Source: Deinococcus aquaticus (GTDB lineage Bacteria > Deinococcota > Deinococci > Deinococcales > Deinococcaceae). From it: DNA of 64,000 bases. The position numbers and the translations under genes are program-made. The DNA is taken from the NCBI RefSeq assembly GCF_028622095.1, contig NZ_CP115165.1, forward strand, positions 1,376,501 to 1,440,500, written 5' to 3'. The notes under the pieces are model-generated. The model did no database searches and was not told the origin of the DNA. It saw nothing but the letters and a program-made list of their open reading frames with translations. Positions 1-7,856 of the stretch are shown one piece after another. Positions within the stretch are counted from its first letter, which is position 1, and every line of letters starts with the position of its first letter.

Positions 1-1
1 C

Positions 2-286
2 GAGACGCCCGAAGGGGCCTGCGTCCGCGAGGTGCTGGAGGAAGTGAACCTGACCGTCACGGTCGGCCCGCCCCTCCTCGTGCTGGAGAACATCGGCAAC
101 CTGGAGCACTACTTCCGGGCGCACGTGCAGTCCGGCGAGATGCGCCTCGGCGACGGCCCGGAAGCCATCCGCAGCAGCGACGAGAACTGGTACTCGCCGC
201 AGTGGGTGCCCCTCACGGAACTGGACGCCGTGAACCTCGTGCCCGAGCGGGCGCGGGAACTCGTACGCGAGGTGGCTGCGCAATGA
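2..286 (+). CDS. Nudix hydrolase, 3' part (starts before the window)
   Basis: The window opens inside the Nudix box of a hydrolase that splits nucleoside diphosphates linked to another moiety. The reading frame from base 2 begins ETPEGACVREVLEEVNL, which carries the E-x7-R-E-x2-E-E core that binds the catalytic divalent metal. About 94 codons remain, ending with TGA at 284-286. The C-terminal WVPLTELDAVNLVP stretch is the usual Nudix tail. The glycines that open the Nudix box and the whole N-terminal half lie outside the window, so the substrate cannot be judged. It is on the same strand as pheT but is separated from it by a repeat-flanked DUF559 gene. Confidence 0.85.
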   Translation, partial: ETPEGACVREVLEEVNLTVTVGPPLLVLENIGNLEHYFRAHVQSGEMRLGDGPEAIRSSDENWYSPQWVPLTELDAVNLVPERARELVREVAAQ

Positions 287-297
287 ACCGCCTGCCT

Positions 298-366
298 TCA
301 CTCTCCCCCTTGAGGGGGGAGATGTCCCGCAGGGACAGACTCGAAGAGCTGCGCAGCAGAGGGGGT
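298..366 (+). repeat. Family I GC-rich palindromic repeat, copy 1
   Basis: A palindrome of the form CTCCCCCTTGAGGGGGGAG is followed by a conserved tail containing GACTCGAAGAGCTGC (338-352) and GCAGAGGGGG. An inverted copy lies at 3385-3450 with the same 15-nt core. It follows the Nudix stop by 12 nt. The role is unknown; it resembles the small non-coding repeats typical of Deinococcus genomes. Confidence 0.75.
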
Positions 367-424
367 GAACGGGACTGGCATCGAGACGGAGCGGGGGACG
401 ATACACCGCGCCGGGGTGGCGCTT

Positions 425-465
425 CGGTTCACCCCCTCCCAGCCTCCCCCCTCAAGGGGGAGGGG
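425..465 (+). repeat. Left inverted repeat flanking the DUF559 gene
   Basis: The segment CGGTTCACCCCCTCCC followed by a CCTCCCCCCTCAAGGGGGAGG palindrome recurs in reverse complement at 852-893. The two copies enclose the DUF559 gene, whose stop codon starts at base 468, directly inside this arm. Confidence 0.8.
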
Positions 466-828
466 CTAAAGGTCCTTTCTGGCGTCCAGGACTTGCTGGA
501 TTCGTTCGAGGACGCCGGGGATGTTGCTTCGCACTTCGTTGTTCCAGAAGCGCAGGGTCTGGAAGCCGTGGTCGAGCATGTCGGCGTCTCGTTCCCGATC
601 GGCGTCGCTGTTCAGGTGTTGGCTGCCGTCGAGTTCGATGACGAGGGTGCGTTCGTAGCAGACGAAGTCCGCGACGTACCGGCCCATGGGTTCCTGTCTG
701 CGGAACGTTACGCCGAGTTGTCTGCGGCGCAGGTGCTGCCACAGGAGGATTTCTTCGGGGGTCATGCGCCTGCGCAGCATGCGGGCCACGTCGGTGGATG
801 GGCTGGTGCGCGCGTCATGTGGGGTCAC
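466..828 (-). CDS. DUF559 endonuclease-like protein
   Basis: A 120-residue protein of the DUF559 family, whose fold is related to very-short-patch-repair (Vsr-like) endonucleases. Typical family blocks are visible: MLRRRMTPEEILLWQHLR near the N-terminus, FRRQEPMGRYVADFVC, and LVIELDGSQHLNSDADRERD, where the acidic ELDG and DADRERD residues would form the metal site. The C-terminal LRFWNNEV block is also typical. I chose the GTG at 828 because the reading frame upstream of it runs through the right-hand repeat; ATG 780 is the alternative, and neither has a clear Shine-Dalgarno. The gene is exactly bracketed by inverted repeats. The function of this family is not established; nuclease activity is inferred. 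Confidence 0.75.
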   Translation of the reverse strand: MTPHDARTSPSTDVARMLRRRMTPEEILLWQHLRRRQLGVTFRRQEPMGRYVADFVCYERTLVIELDGSQHLNSDADRERDADMLDHGFQTLRFWNNEVRSNIPGVLERIQQVLDARKDL

Positions 829-851
829 GCCGCAGTGTAATTGCGTTGTTC

Positions 852-893
852 TCCCTCCCCCTTCAGGGGGGAGGGTCGGGGAGGGGGTGAACC
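852..893 (-). repeat. Right inverted repeat flanking the DUF559 gene
   Basis: Reverse-complement partner of 425-465, with about 40 nt matching apart from two or three changes, including the CCCTCCCCCTTCAGGGGGGAGGG palindrome arms. It ends 34 nt before the pheT start codon, so it may lie in the pheT leader. Confidence 0.8.
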
Positions 894-927
894 GCAGTGT
901 CCCCCCGACCAACTCAAGAGGTACTCA

Positions 928-3384
928 ATGAAAATTCCGTATTCGTGGTTGAAGGAACTGGTGCCGGGTCTGCCGGTCGTGTCGGAGCTGGAGCCGATCT
1001 TCGCGCAGCTGGGTCTGCCGCTGGAGGGTGTGGAGGAGGTCACGGCGCCGCCAGCGGGGGTGCTGATGGTAGCGGTGAAGGCGGCGGAGGCGATGCCGGG
1101 CACGCAGTTGACGAAACTGACGCTGGACGCTGGTGATCACGGTGAGAAGGTCATTGCGTCGGGTGCGGGGAACGCGGTGGGTCTCCCGGTGGGGACGATG
1201 CTGGCGCTGGTGTCGCCGGGCACGGAGCTGGGCGGCCTGACGTATGGCGTGCGGGCGTTGCAGGGCGTGGAGTCGTGGGGCATGGCGGCCAGCGCGAAGG
1301 AGCTGGGTCTGGGCGAGAGCAGCGCGGGCCTGATGCTGTTCCCGGCCGGGACAGCGAAACCGGGCACGCCCATGCGCGAGCTGTGGGCGGCGGATCACGT
1401 GCTGGATGTGGAGGTCACGCCGAACCGCGCAGATGTGCTGAGCGCGCTGGGGCTGGCGCGGGATCTGGCAGCGTTCCTGAAACTGGAGCTGGTGGAACCG
1501 GCGGCCGGGCCGGAGGCGGTGGGGGAGGGCGAGATCCGCGTGTCCCTGCCGGAGAAGGGCATCCGCATCGAGCGTGACCCGACGCAGAAGTTGCGTTTCG
1601 GTTGCGACCGTTTCGTGGCGCGCACGGTCAGTGGACTGCGGAACGGTCCGGCGCCGCTGTGGATGCAGCGCCGCGTGAGCCTGTCCGGCATGCGCTCCAT
1701 TGACCTGATCGTGGATACCAGCAATTACGTGATGCTGGAACTGGGCCAGCCGACGGCGCTGTACGACCGGCGGGACGTGCGGGGCGATCAGATTCTCGTG
1801 GCGTTCGGGCTGCGGCAGGGCGAGCGGGTGCGGGACCTGATGGGCGGCGAGCACGAGGTCGGCCCCGAGGACCTGCTGATCCTCGACGGCGCGCAGCCCG
1901 AGGTGTCCACGGTCGCGGAGGCCTTCGAGACCGCGAAGCAGCCCAAAGTGGGCGACACGGTGCTGGGCATCGCGGGCATCATGGGCGGCGATCACGGGCA
2001 CGTGCGCGCCGACACGACGGACGTGGTGGTGGAGGTCGCGCACTTCGATCCGGTGCTGCTGCGCCGCACGAGCACCCGCCTGGGCCTGAAGACGGACGCC
2101 GTGTACCGCTACGAGCGCGGCGTCGACCCCCTGCTGCCCGAGCGCGCGGCGGCCCGACTGGTGGGCCTGCTGGGCAACGCGGGCGGGCAGGTGCACCCCG
2201 GCGCGACCGTCGTGGGCGACCCGGAGATCCCCGGCCGGATCGAGGCGACGGGCGAGCAGATCCGCGCGCTGCTGGGCATGCCCGTGGACACCGACGAGAT
2301 GCGCGGCATCCTCACCCGCCTCGGGTGCGTTGTGGAGGGCGAGGGGGACGCCCTGAGTGTCGTGCCGCCCTCGTGGCGGGTGGACATGGCGATCTGGCAG
2401 GATCTCGCCGAGGAGGTCGCGCGCCTGCACGGCTTCGTGCACCTGCCCGAGAGCCTCCCCACCCTGCGCGTGCATGAGAGCAACATCGGCGCCGAGAAGC
2501 CCGGCGTGGCCCGCGCGACCCTGCGCCGCACCCTGGCCGGCATCGGCGCGCAGGAGGTCGTGACGTACACCTTCACCAGCGACGAGGAAGCCGAGAAGGC
2601 CCGCACTGAGCGGCCCGGCGTGCGCCTGCGCAACCCCCTGACCGCCGACCGCACCGGGATGCGCACCGCGCTGTACCCCAGCCTCGTGAAGGCCGCGCAG
2701 GCCCACGCGAAGGGCGACCGCGTGCTGATCTTCGAGATGGGCCGCGTCTTCCCCGCCAGCGGCGAGACCGAACGCGTCGGCCTCCTGATGCGCGGCCCGC
2801 TGGCGCCCCGCACCGATCAGGCGGGCGTCGCCGGGGACTTCCGGGCATTCAAGGGCCTCGTGGAGTCGCTGGCGGGCACCCTGGGGGCCAGCTTCGAACT
2901 GCGCCAGTTGCGCGCTGAGGCCGTCCCCAGTGCCCTGCACCCCGGCATCGCGGGCGAGGTCGTCTGGAACGGCCAGAGCGTCGGCTGGCTCGGCGCGCTG
3001 CACCCCGAAATCGCCCAGGCGTTCGGCCTCAAGGGCGACACCTTCCTGATGGAAGCCGCGCTGCCCCTGCCGGGCCGCGAGTGGGCGTTCCGCGACCCCA
3101 GCCGCGCGCCCGCCGCGTGGCGCGACCTCGCCGTCATCACCCCCGCCGGTGTCAGCTACGGCGAGATCGCCGCGCTGCTGCGCGAACACGGCGGCACCCT
3201 GCTGGAAAGCGTGGAACCCTTCGACGTGTTCACCGGCGAGCAGATCGGCGCGGGCAACCGCTCCGTCGCGGTGCGCCTCGTCTTCCGCGGCGACAGGACC
3301 CTCACCGACGCCGAGGTGGACCCCGTCATGGACGCCCTCATGCGCGCCGTCCGCACGCAGGGGTGGAGCATCCGCGAGAAGTAA
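928..3384 (+). CDS. pheT: Phenylalanine-tRNA ligase beta subunit
   Basis: An 818-residue beta chain of the cytoplasmic alpha2-beta2 enzyme that charges tRNA(Phe). It opens with MKIPYSWLKELVPGLP. An EMAP/OB-type tRNA-binding domain follows (about residues 40-150, GAGNAVGLPVGTMLALVSPG), then the B3/B4 editing domain, the B5 domain (about 390-480), and the catalytic-like core. A ferredoxin-fold anticodon-binding domain ends the protein (last ~95 residues, PSRAPAAWRDLAVITP). Length is normal for the family. The ATG at 928 is preceded by AAGAGG at 916-921; the longer upstream frame runs through a repeat and is rejected. pheS is not beside it, although the two genes usually adjoin. It is either upstream of the window or elsewhere. 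Confidence 0.97.
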   Translation: MKIPYSWLKELVPGLPVVSELEPIFAQLGLPLEGVEEVTAPPAGVLMVAVKAAEAMPGTQLTKLTLDAGDHGEKVIASGAGNAVGLPVGTMLALVSPGTELGGLTYGVRALQGVESWGMAASAKELGLGESSAGLMLFPAGTAKPGTPMRELWAADHVLDVEVTPNRADVLSALGLARDLAAFLKLELVEPAAGPEAVGEGEIRVSLPEKGIRIERDPTQKLRFGCDRFVARTVSGLRNGPAPLWMQRRVSLSGMRSIDLIVDTSNYVMLELGQPTALYDRRDVRGDQILVAFGLRQGERVRDLMGGEHEVGPEDLLILDGAQPEVSTVAEAFETAKQPKVGDTVLGIAGIMGGDHGHVRADTTDVVVEVAHFDPVLLRRTSTRLGLKTDAVYRYERGVDPLLPERAAARLVGLLGNAGGQVHPGATVVGDPEIPGRIEATGEQIRALLGMPVDTDEMRGILTRLGCVVEGEGDALSVVPPSWRVDMAIWQDLAEEVARLHGFVHLPESLPTLRVHESNIGAEKPGVARATLRRTLAGIGAQEVVTYTFTSDEEAEKARTERPGVRLRNPLTADRTGMRTALYPSLVKAAQAHAKGDRVLIFEMGRVFPASGETERVGLLMRGPLAPRTDQAGVAGDFRAFKGLVESLAGTLGASFELRQLRAEAVPSALHPGIAGEVVWNGQSVGWLGALHPEIAQAFGLKGDTFLMEAALPLPGREWAFRDPSRAPAAWRDLAVITPAGVSYGEIAALLREHGGTLLESVEPFDVFTGEQIGAGNRSVAVRLVFRGDRTLTDAEVDPVMDALMRAVRTQGWSIREK

Positions 3385-3450
3385 CCCCTCTGCGGGGCAG
3401 CTCTTCGAGTCCGCCCCTCTGGGGCACCTCCCCTCAAAGGGGAGGCGGAA
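3385..3450 (-). repeat. Family I GC-rich palindromic repeat, copy 2
   Basis: Reverse-oriented copy of the element at 298-366. It has the exact 15-nt core (GCAGCTCTTCGAGTC, 3397-3411) and a CCTCCCCTCAAAGGGGAGG palindrome. It begins directly after the pheT stop codon. Confidence 0.75.
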
Positions 3451-3453
3451 AGA

Positions 3454-3481
3454 GGCCAGGGCCATGTGCTCTGGCCTTTTT
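3454..3481 (+). terminator. Intrinsic terminator of pheT
   Basis: Stem GGCCAG (3454-3459) and CTGGCC (3471-3476) is followed by TTTTT (3477-3481). It lies 70 nt after the pheT stop and before the next gene. Confidence 0.8.
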
Positions 3482-3521
3482 CCTGCGCAGTTCTCAGGCG
3501 GCAGGTGGGCAGACTGGACGC

Positions 3522-4223
3522 ATGTGGCGAACGCTTCTGATGGCAGTGGCAATTCTGGGCGGGTCTGGTGTCGCGCAGGCGGCTTCCATGCCTGTCTCGG
3601 TGCGGTTCGGGGCGCTGTACTGGATCGACGCGCAGGGGGGCGCGCCGGGGGTGGAGGCCGGGCGGGTGCGGGTGCCGCTGGTGGCCGCGTGCGACCTGCT
3701 GGGCCTGACCTGCCCGGTCTCGGGGCGTGCGGCGGTCGTCAATGGCGTGCGGGTGCCGGTCGTGGCGGGCCGGGTGGCGCTGCGTGACCTGATCGCGGCC
3801 CGGACGCCGTTCACCCTGACCTTCGACGCGCGTTCCCGGACAGCGGTGGTGAGCACCCCACCGCTGGTCAACATGATCGCCGTGCCGTGGATGCGGGCCG
3901 AGCAGGACTGGGGCCTGACGCTGAATCCACCCTACCGGGGGCCGCTCTGGGCCCAGCGGGGCGCACCGGAGCGCGCGCCGTCGCGGTTGCGGCGATACGT
4001 GCTGACCTCCGGTGGTGAGGCGCTGGGCGGCGTGACCCTGCTGGGTCACCTCAGGGCAGGGGTCGTCGGGACGAGCGGTGTGCTGAATGTCGTGGGAGCG
4101 CAGGCCCCGTCCCTGCCGGACACGCCGAACCGTGACCCGGGCTGCGGCGCCCGCCCCCGCTGCGAGGGGCGCGCCGACGTCCGGGCGCTGTGGGTGCTCG
4201 CGGCGGTGGAGGCCGCCCGCTGA
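3522..4223 (+). CDS. Exported protein, possibly with a copper-amine-oxidase-N-like domain
   Basis: A 233-residue protein with a clear signal peptide (MWRTLLMAVAILGGSGVAQA) and predicted cleavage after AQA. The mature N-terminal half has the rhythm of the stalk domain found at the N-terminus of copper amine oxidases and many envelope proteins (VNGVRVPVVAGRVALRDL, then FDARSRTAVV), but the match is weak. The ATG at 3522 is chosen because it gives the signal peptide. It lies 6 nt after CAGACT, a variant of the leaderless -10 box. The gene converges on the tandem-Nudix gene with only 6 nt between stops. No function can be assigned. Confidence 0.65.
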   Translation: MWRTLLMAVAILGGSGVAQAASMPVSVRFGALYWIDAQGGAPGVEAGRVRVPLVAACDLLGLTCPVSGRAAVVNGVRVPVVAGRVALRDLIAARTPFTLTFDARSRTAVVSTPPLVNMIAVPWMRAEQDWGLTLNPPYRGPLWAQRGAPERAPSRLRRYVLTSGGEALGGVTLLGHLRAGVVGTSGVLNVVGAQAPSLPDTPNRDPGCGARPRCEGRADVRALWVLAAVEAAR

Positions 4224-4229
4224 GTCGGG

Positions 4230-5204
4230 TCAGCCGTGCGTGCGCCACCAGCGGAGGTTCGCGCGGCTCAGCTCGCCGCTGAGTTCCTCGTCGCCCGGCA
4301 GGTCGTCGGGGCTGAACCAGCCGACCTCCAGCACCTCGCCGTCCTGCGGGGTGAGGGTGCCGGTGACGCCGTGGGCGCGGTACAGGACCGACACGTAGTC
4401 CACCACGTGTCCGTTCGGGTACGTGAAGCGGTACTCGGGGCCGGCGAACATGTGCAGGGGGATCAGGTGGGCGGCGCGCAGGCCGGTCTCCTCGAACAGT
4501 TCCCGCGCGGCTGCCCCTGCGAAGGTCTCGCCGGGTTCCAGGCTGCCGCCGGGCAGCGTCCACAGGCGGGTGTGCCCGTGCCGCAGCAGCAGGAGGCGGC
4601 CCCGGTCGTCGGTGACGAGGACGTTCGAGCCGGGCGCGAACCAGGGGCGCGGGCCGATCACGCGCCGCAGATCCATCAGGAAGTTCCCGACCGGCGGCGC
4701 GGGTGGGGTGGGGGCCAGTGGCAGGGGCGGCAGGCCCGCGCGGGCGCGCAGGACGTTCATGCTGGCGCGGTTGGCGTTGTTGCTGAGGTCCGGCAGGGCG
4801 TCCAGCGGGAACCAGCGGAGTTCCAGCGTCTCGCCGCTGTCGTCCGGCGCGGCCTGCTCCAGCGCGGCGGCGCTCAGCGTGCCGTGCGCACGCATCCCGA
4901 TGATGTAGATCTCGTGCCCGTTCGGGTAGCGGTGGAATAGTTCCGGGCCGTCCTGCAAGCCCTCGGACAGTGGCATGAGGGTCAGGTTGGGGCAGTCCAG
5001 GCCGGTCTCCTCGAACAGTTCGCGGCGGGCGCCGGTCAGGAAGTCCTCGCCGGGTTCCAGCGCGCCGCCCGGTTCGCCCCACAGGCCGTCATCACCCCGG
5101 CGTTGCAGCAGCACCCGCCCGTGCTCGTCCTGAATCAGCGCGCCCGCCGACGCCGCCATCAGGGGCGCGTTGCCCCACACGGCCCGCAGTTGCATCAGGG
5201 TCAC
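4230..5204 (-). CDS. Protein with two tandem Nudix domains
   Basis: A 324-residue cytoplasmic protein with two complete Nudix domains. Domain 1 spans about residues 15-150, with box GGALEPGEDFLTGARRELFE and EETG. Domain 2 spans about 185-324, with box GGSLEPGETFAGAAARELFE and EETG. Both boxes keep the G-x5-E-x7-R-E-x2-E-E-x-G pattern, so both should bind metal. A Pro-rich linker (PLPLAPTPPAPPVGN) joins them. Domain 1 is very close to the separate Nudix gene at 7322-7816 (shared LIQDEHGRVLLQRRGDDG and AAPDDSGETL). The start overlaps the stop of the creatininase gene by 4 nt (ATGA), so the two are probably co-translated. The substrate cannot be predicted. Confidence 0.9.
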   Translation of the reverse strand: MTLMQLRAVWGNAPLMAASAGALIQDEHGRVLLQRRGDDGLWGEPGGALEPGEDFLTGARRELFEETGLDCPNLTLMPLSEGLQDGPELFHRYPNGHEIYIIGMRAHGTLSAAALEQAAPDDSGETLELRWFPLDALPDLSNNANRASMNVLRARAGLPPLPLAPTPPAPPVGNFLMDLRRVIGPRPWFAPGSNVLVTDDRGRLLLLRHGHTRLWTLPGGSLEPGETFAGAAARELFEETGLRAAHLIPLHMFAGPEYRFTYPNGHVVDYVSVLYRAHGVTGTLTPQDGEVLEVGWFSPDDLPGDEELSGELSRANLRWWRTHG

Positions 5205-5902
5205 GCCCAGCCTCCCTGCAACAGCGCGCGCGTCTCCGCGACGGCCTCCTGCCAGATGCGCTGCATCTCCCGGTCCGGGCGGCGGTGCAGCCCACCGTAA
5301 TTCCCGTCGCCCAGCCGCTCCCGCACCAGCGCGGGCGGCAGTTGCCGCAGGGCCGCCACGTCCACCATGGGTTTGCGCTCCTCGGGGGCCGTCACGCCCT
5401 CCAGGCGCGTCCAGGGGAAGTTCTCCATCCAGCTCGCGTGACTCGCCAGTTCATCTGTGGCCTGCACGGCCGCCCAGGTGCGCGGCGCGTTCCACCAGTT
5501 ATGCCACTGCACCCGCGCGTCCGGATGCCGCGCCAGCCACTCCCCCAGCCACCCCTGCCCAGGCGAGTTCCCCCCGTGCCCGTTCACGATCAGGATCCGC
5601 CGGAACCCCTGCCCGTACAGGCCCGACAGCAGGTCGTCCAGCAACGCCAGGTACGTGCCCACCCGCAGGCTCACGGTGCCCGGATACGCCGTGAACGACG
5701 GCGTCACCCCGTACGGCAGCGCCGGGAACACCGGCACGCCCAGCCCGTCAGCGGCCTCGGCGGCCACGCGCGCGGCGAGGTGCGTGTCGGTCGCCAGACT
5801 CAGGGTCGCATGCTGCTCGGTGCAGCCCAGCGGCAGCACGCAACGGTCCTCGGTGCGCAGCGTCTCGGCCACCATGGCCCAGTTCATGTCCTCGATCCGC
5901 AT
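5201..5902 (-). CDS. Creatininase-family amidohydrolase
   Basis: A 233-residue metal-dependent amidohydrolase of the creatininase family. Related members act on creatinine, formamidopyrimidines or mycofactocin precursors. Visible metal and active-site motifs are LGCTEQHATLSLATDTHLA (E, H and D ligands), the FPALPYGVTPSFTAYPGTVS loop, and VNGHGGNSPG. It is the first gene of a two-gene unit with the tandem-Nudix gene downstream. That pairing could suit a role on modified nucleosides, but this is inference. Its ATG at 5902 follows TAGCGT by 5 nt, with no Shine-Dalgarno. Confidence 0.85.
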   Translation of the reverse strand: MRIEDMNWAMVAETLRTEDRCVLPLGCTEQHATLSLATDTHLAARVAAEAADGLGVPVFPALPYGVTPSFTAYPGTVSLRVGTYLALLDDLLSGLYGQGFRRILIVNGHGGNSPGQGWLGEWLARHPDARVQWHNWWNAPRTWAAVQATDELASHASWMENFPWTRLEGVTAPEERKPMVDVAALRQLPPALVRERLGDGNYGGLHRRPDREMQRIWQEAVAETRALLQGGWA

Positions 5903-5907
5903 GAACC

Positions 5908-5913
5908 ACGCTA
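5908..5913 (-). promoter_or_regulatory. Leaderless-type -10 box, creatininase gene
   Basis: TAGCGT lies 5 nt before the ATG at 5902. No Shine-Dalgarno is present. Confidence 0.5.
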
Positions 5914-5937
5914 CCGCACCGCCTATGCCTTCACCGC

Positions 5938-5973
5938 CACAAACAGGACAGGCCGGAGCACCCGCCCCGGCCT
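5938..5973 (-). terminator. Terminator after the lipoprotein gene
   Basis: Stem AGGCCGG / CCGGCCT (5967-5973 with 5950-5956) is followed on the minus strand by GTCCTGTTTTG. The U-tract is weak. Confidence 0.55.
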
Positions 5974-5992
5974 GCGCCCTGTCCGCGTGCGT

Positions 5993-7234
5993 TCAGCGGC
6001 GCGGGTTGGCGATCTCCTGAAGGTCCTTCTCGGCCGTGCGGAAGTCCGTTTCGACCAGTTTGCCGCTCTTGACGTAGCGGAACTTCACCTGATCGCCCGG
6101 CTGCAGGTCCATGTCGTTCCCGTCGGCCAGCGGGCCGAAGGCGGTCACGACGGCCTTGCCGTTGAAGCTCAGGGCGGCGTTCACGGTGCCGCCGATCCTG
6201 TCCAGGGCGTTGGGGGCGCTCATGGCTTTCTCGCTGAACTCCAGGTTGCTCAGGTCGCGCAGGTACACGTTCAGTTCGGTCTTGTGGCTGGGGATGTCCA
6301 GCGTGCCGGTCAGGTCGGCGCGGGTGGGAGTGAACGTGAACGCCGCGCCGCAGCGGTCGCTGGTGGTGCCGGTCACGTTCAGTTTCATGCTGGCGTCCAC
6401 CTTCTCTTTGGTGGTCGCGTACTGCGCCGAGCCGCTGAGCAGCACGTCCTTCTCGGTCCAGGCGTACGCCAGGTCCAGTTTGGCGGGGGCGTTCGTCTCG
6501 CGGCCCGCCCAGCCGCTCAGGGTCAGCGCGGTGGGGCCGGCGGTGTTCAGGCAGTCGCCGGGCGTCATGTTGAACTTCAGGCCCGCCACGGTCTTCCCGG
6601 AGACGGTGACGCTGCCGGTCGCGTTGGTCGGCACTTCCTGCTGACGGGGGAGCACCTGCCCGGTGTTGTAGTCGTACGCGTACCCGTTGTTCACCCAGAC
6701 GGTCGCGGCGCCGCCGACCTTCCAGCTTGCCTCGATGCGCACGCCGGATTGCTCGTCGATCTCCACGTAGCCGTCTTTGGGCAGCTCGGAGTACTGGTAG
6801 CCGCCGTCGCGGGTGTACGTGCGAGTACCAGTGGCCAGGGTTTCCTTCACGGTCGTCATGGCCTGCGTGGTCACGCGCCCCTGGCCACCGAGGCCCTGCA
6901 CGAAGTTCTTGCCGAACGACGCCGCGCCGCTCAGGTCCAGGCTGTTGGGGCGGACGGGCGCGCCGCCCACATTGAACAGGCCCAGCAGGGCTTTCAGGTC
7001 GGGGTCCAGGTCCGGATTGTTCGGGTCGGTCATGGCGGCCATCTTCTTGGCGGCGCTCTGGGCGGTGCCCATCACGTCCTGCACTTCCAGGCTCTGGCCC
7101 ACGACGGGCGCGGCGGGTTCGGTCTTGGCCGGGTCAACCGGAGCCGGATTGGTGGGTTGCGTGGGCGTGGTGGTACGGTCGCAGGAGGCGAGGAGCAGGG
7201 CGCCGACGGTCATCAGGGCAAGGGAACGTTTCAC
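5993..7234 (-). CDS. Lipoprotein of unknown function
   Basis: A 413-residue protein with a lipoprotein signal (MKRSLALMTVGALLLASC), so it is probably anchored in the membrane by the Cys after LLLAS. A Pro/Thr-rich tether follows (TTTPTQPTNPAPVDPAK). The remainder is rich in beta-strand-like Thr/Val/Gly segments, ending QPGDQVKFRYVKSGKLVETD. I do not recognise a domain. The start is a GTG at 7234, 6 nt after a TAAGCT box. It is monocistronic, with a hairpin after its stop. Confidence 0.7.
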   Translation of the reverse strand: MKRSLALMTVGALLLASCDRTTTPTQPTNPAPVDPAKTEPAAPVVGQSLEVQDVMGTAQSAAKKMAAMTDPNNPDLDPDLKALLGLFNVGGAPVRPNSLDLSGAASFGKNFVQGLGGQGRVTTQAMTTVKETLATGTRTYTRDGGYQYSELPKDGYVEIDEQSGVRIEASWKVGGAATVWVNNGYAYDYNTGQVLPRQQEVPTNATGSVTVSGKTVAGLKFNMTPGDCLNTAGPTALTLSGWAGRETNAPAKLDLAYAWTEKDVLLSGSAQYATTKEKVDASMKLNVTGTTSDRCGAAFTFTPTRADLTGTLDIPSHKTELNVYLRDLSNLEFSEKAMSAPNALDRIGGTVNAALSFNGKAVVTAFGPLADGNDMDLQPGDQVKFRYVKSGKLVETDFRTAEKDLQEIANPRR

Positions 7235-7240
7235 ACACTC

Positions 7241-7246
7241 AGCTTA
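7241..7246 (-). promoter_or_regulatory. Leaderless-type -10 box, lipoprotein gene
   Basis: TAAGCT lies 6 nt before the GTG start at 7234. Confidence 0.5.
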
Positions 7247-7321
7247 GGGAACCTTCAGAAAGCTGTCGTGCGGACATGACGCACCCTTCTCCGACCCCCC
7301 CGGCTGGGGTGCCCTGGCCAT

Positions 7322-7816
7322 TCAGGGCAGTTCTGGCAGGCCCTGCTCGCGGCGCAGGAGGTTCAGGCTGGCAACATTGATCGCGCCGCTCAGGGGCGGC
7401 AGGCCCGTCAGCGGGAACCACGCGAGGGCCAGTGTTTCACCGCTGTCGTCGGGCGCGGCGAGGTCCAGCGCGGCGGCGCTGAGGGTGCCCCGTGTGCGCA
7501 GGCCCACCTGATACTGGTCACCGCGCGGCGTGCTGATGCGGAAGGCGGGGCCGTCGATCAGGGCGTCCGGCAGCGGCATCAGGCGCAGGTCCGGGCAGAT
7601 CAGGCCGGTCTCCTCGAACAGTTCGCGCTGCGCGGCCTGCAGGAAACTCTCGCCGGGGTTCAGGTGCCCGCCGGGCGTACCCCACCGGCCGTCGTCGCCG
7701 CGCCGTTGCAGCAGCACGCGCCCGTGCTCGTCCTGAATGAGGACGCTGACGCCCACGGACAGCGTGGCGGCCGGGCGGGCCGGGAGGGTGGTGAAGGGGT
7801 CGGGTGGACCGGACAT
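7322..7816 (-). CDS. Nudix hydrolase, paralogue of the tandem-Nudix protein
   Basis: A 164-residue single-domain Nudix hydrolase. The Nudix box is GGHLNPGESFLQAAQRELFE followed by EETG, with all catalytic residues present. Along its whole length it resembles domain 1 of the protein at 4230-5204, including LIQDEHGRVLLQRRGDDG, TRGTLSAAALDLAAPDDS and the C-terminal NVASLNLLR. The two therefore stem from a duplication. I chose ATG 7816 over the longer frame (7867) because it avoids overlap with the divergent metY-type gene and follows a TAGGGT box by 7 nt. Its substrate is unknown. Confidence 0.9.
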   Translation of the reverse strand: MSGPPDPFTTLPARPAATLSVGVSVLIQDEHGRVLLQRRGDDGRWGTPGGHLNPGESFLQAAQRELFEETGLICPDLRLMPLPDALIDGPAFRISTPRGDQYQVGLRTRGTLSAAALDLAAPDDSGETLALAWFPLTGLPPLSGAINVASLNLLRREQGLPELP

Positions 7817-7823
7817 GCCCGGC

Positions 7824-7829
7824 ACCCTA
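7824..7829 (-). promoter_or_regulatory. Leaderless-type -10 box, Nudix gene
   Basis: TAGGGT lies 7 nt before ATG 7816. It is back to back with the metY box, 15 nt away. Confidence 0.55.
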
Positions 7830-7844
7830 GCGCGGCGCGCGGCG

Positions 7845-7850
7845 TAGCGT
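7845..7850 (+). promoter_or_regulatory. Leaderless-type -10 box, metY-type gene
   Basis: TAGCGT lies 6 nt before ATG 7857. The divergent start codons are only 40 nt apart. Confidence 0.55.
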
Positions 7851-7856
7851 GAGGGC

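Noticed and set aside
841..927. N-terminal extension of pheT
   Set aside because: It would be encoded by an inverted repeat, and the family start MKIPYSWL has its own Shine-Dalgarno.
925..3552. Long minus-strand frame opposite pheT (875 codons)
   Set aside because: It is a GC-driven shadow of pheT with Ala/Arg/His-rich sequence and no domain.
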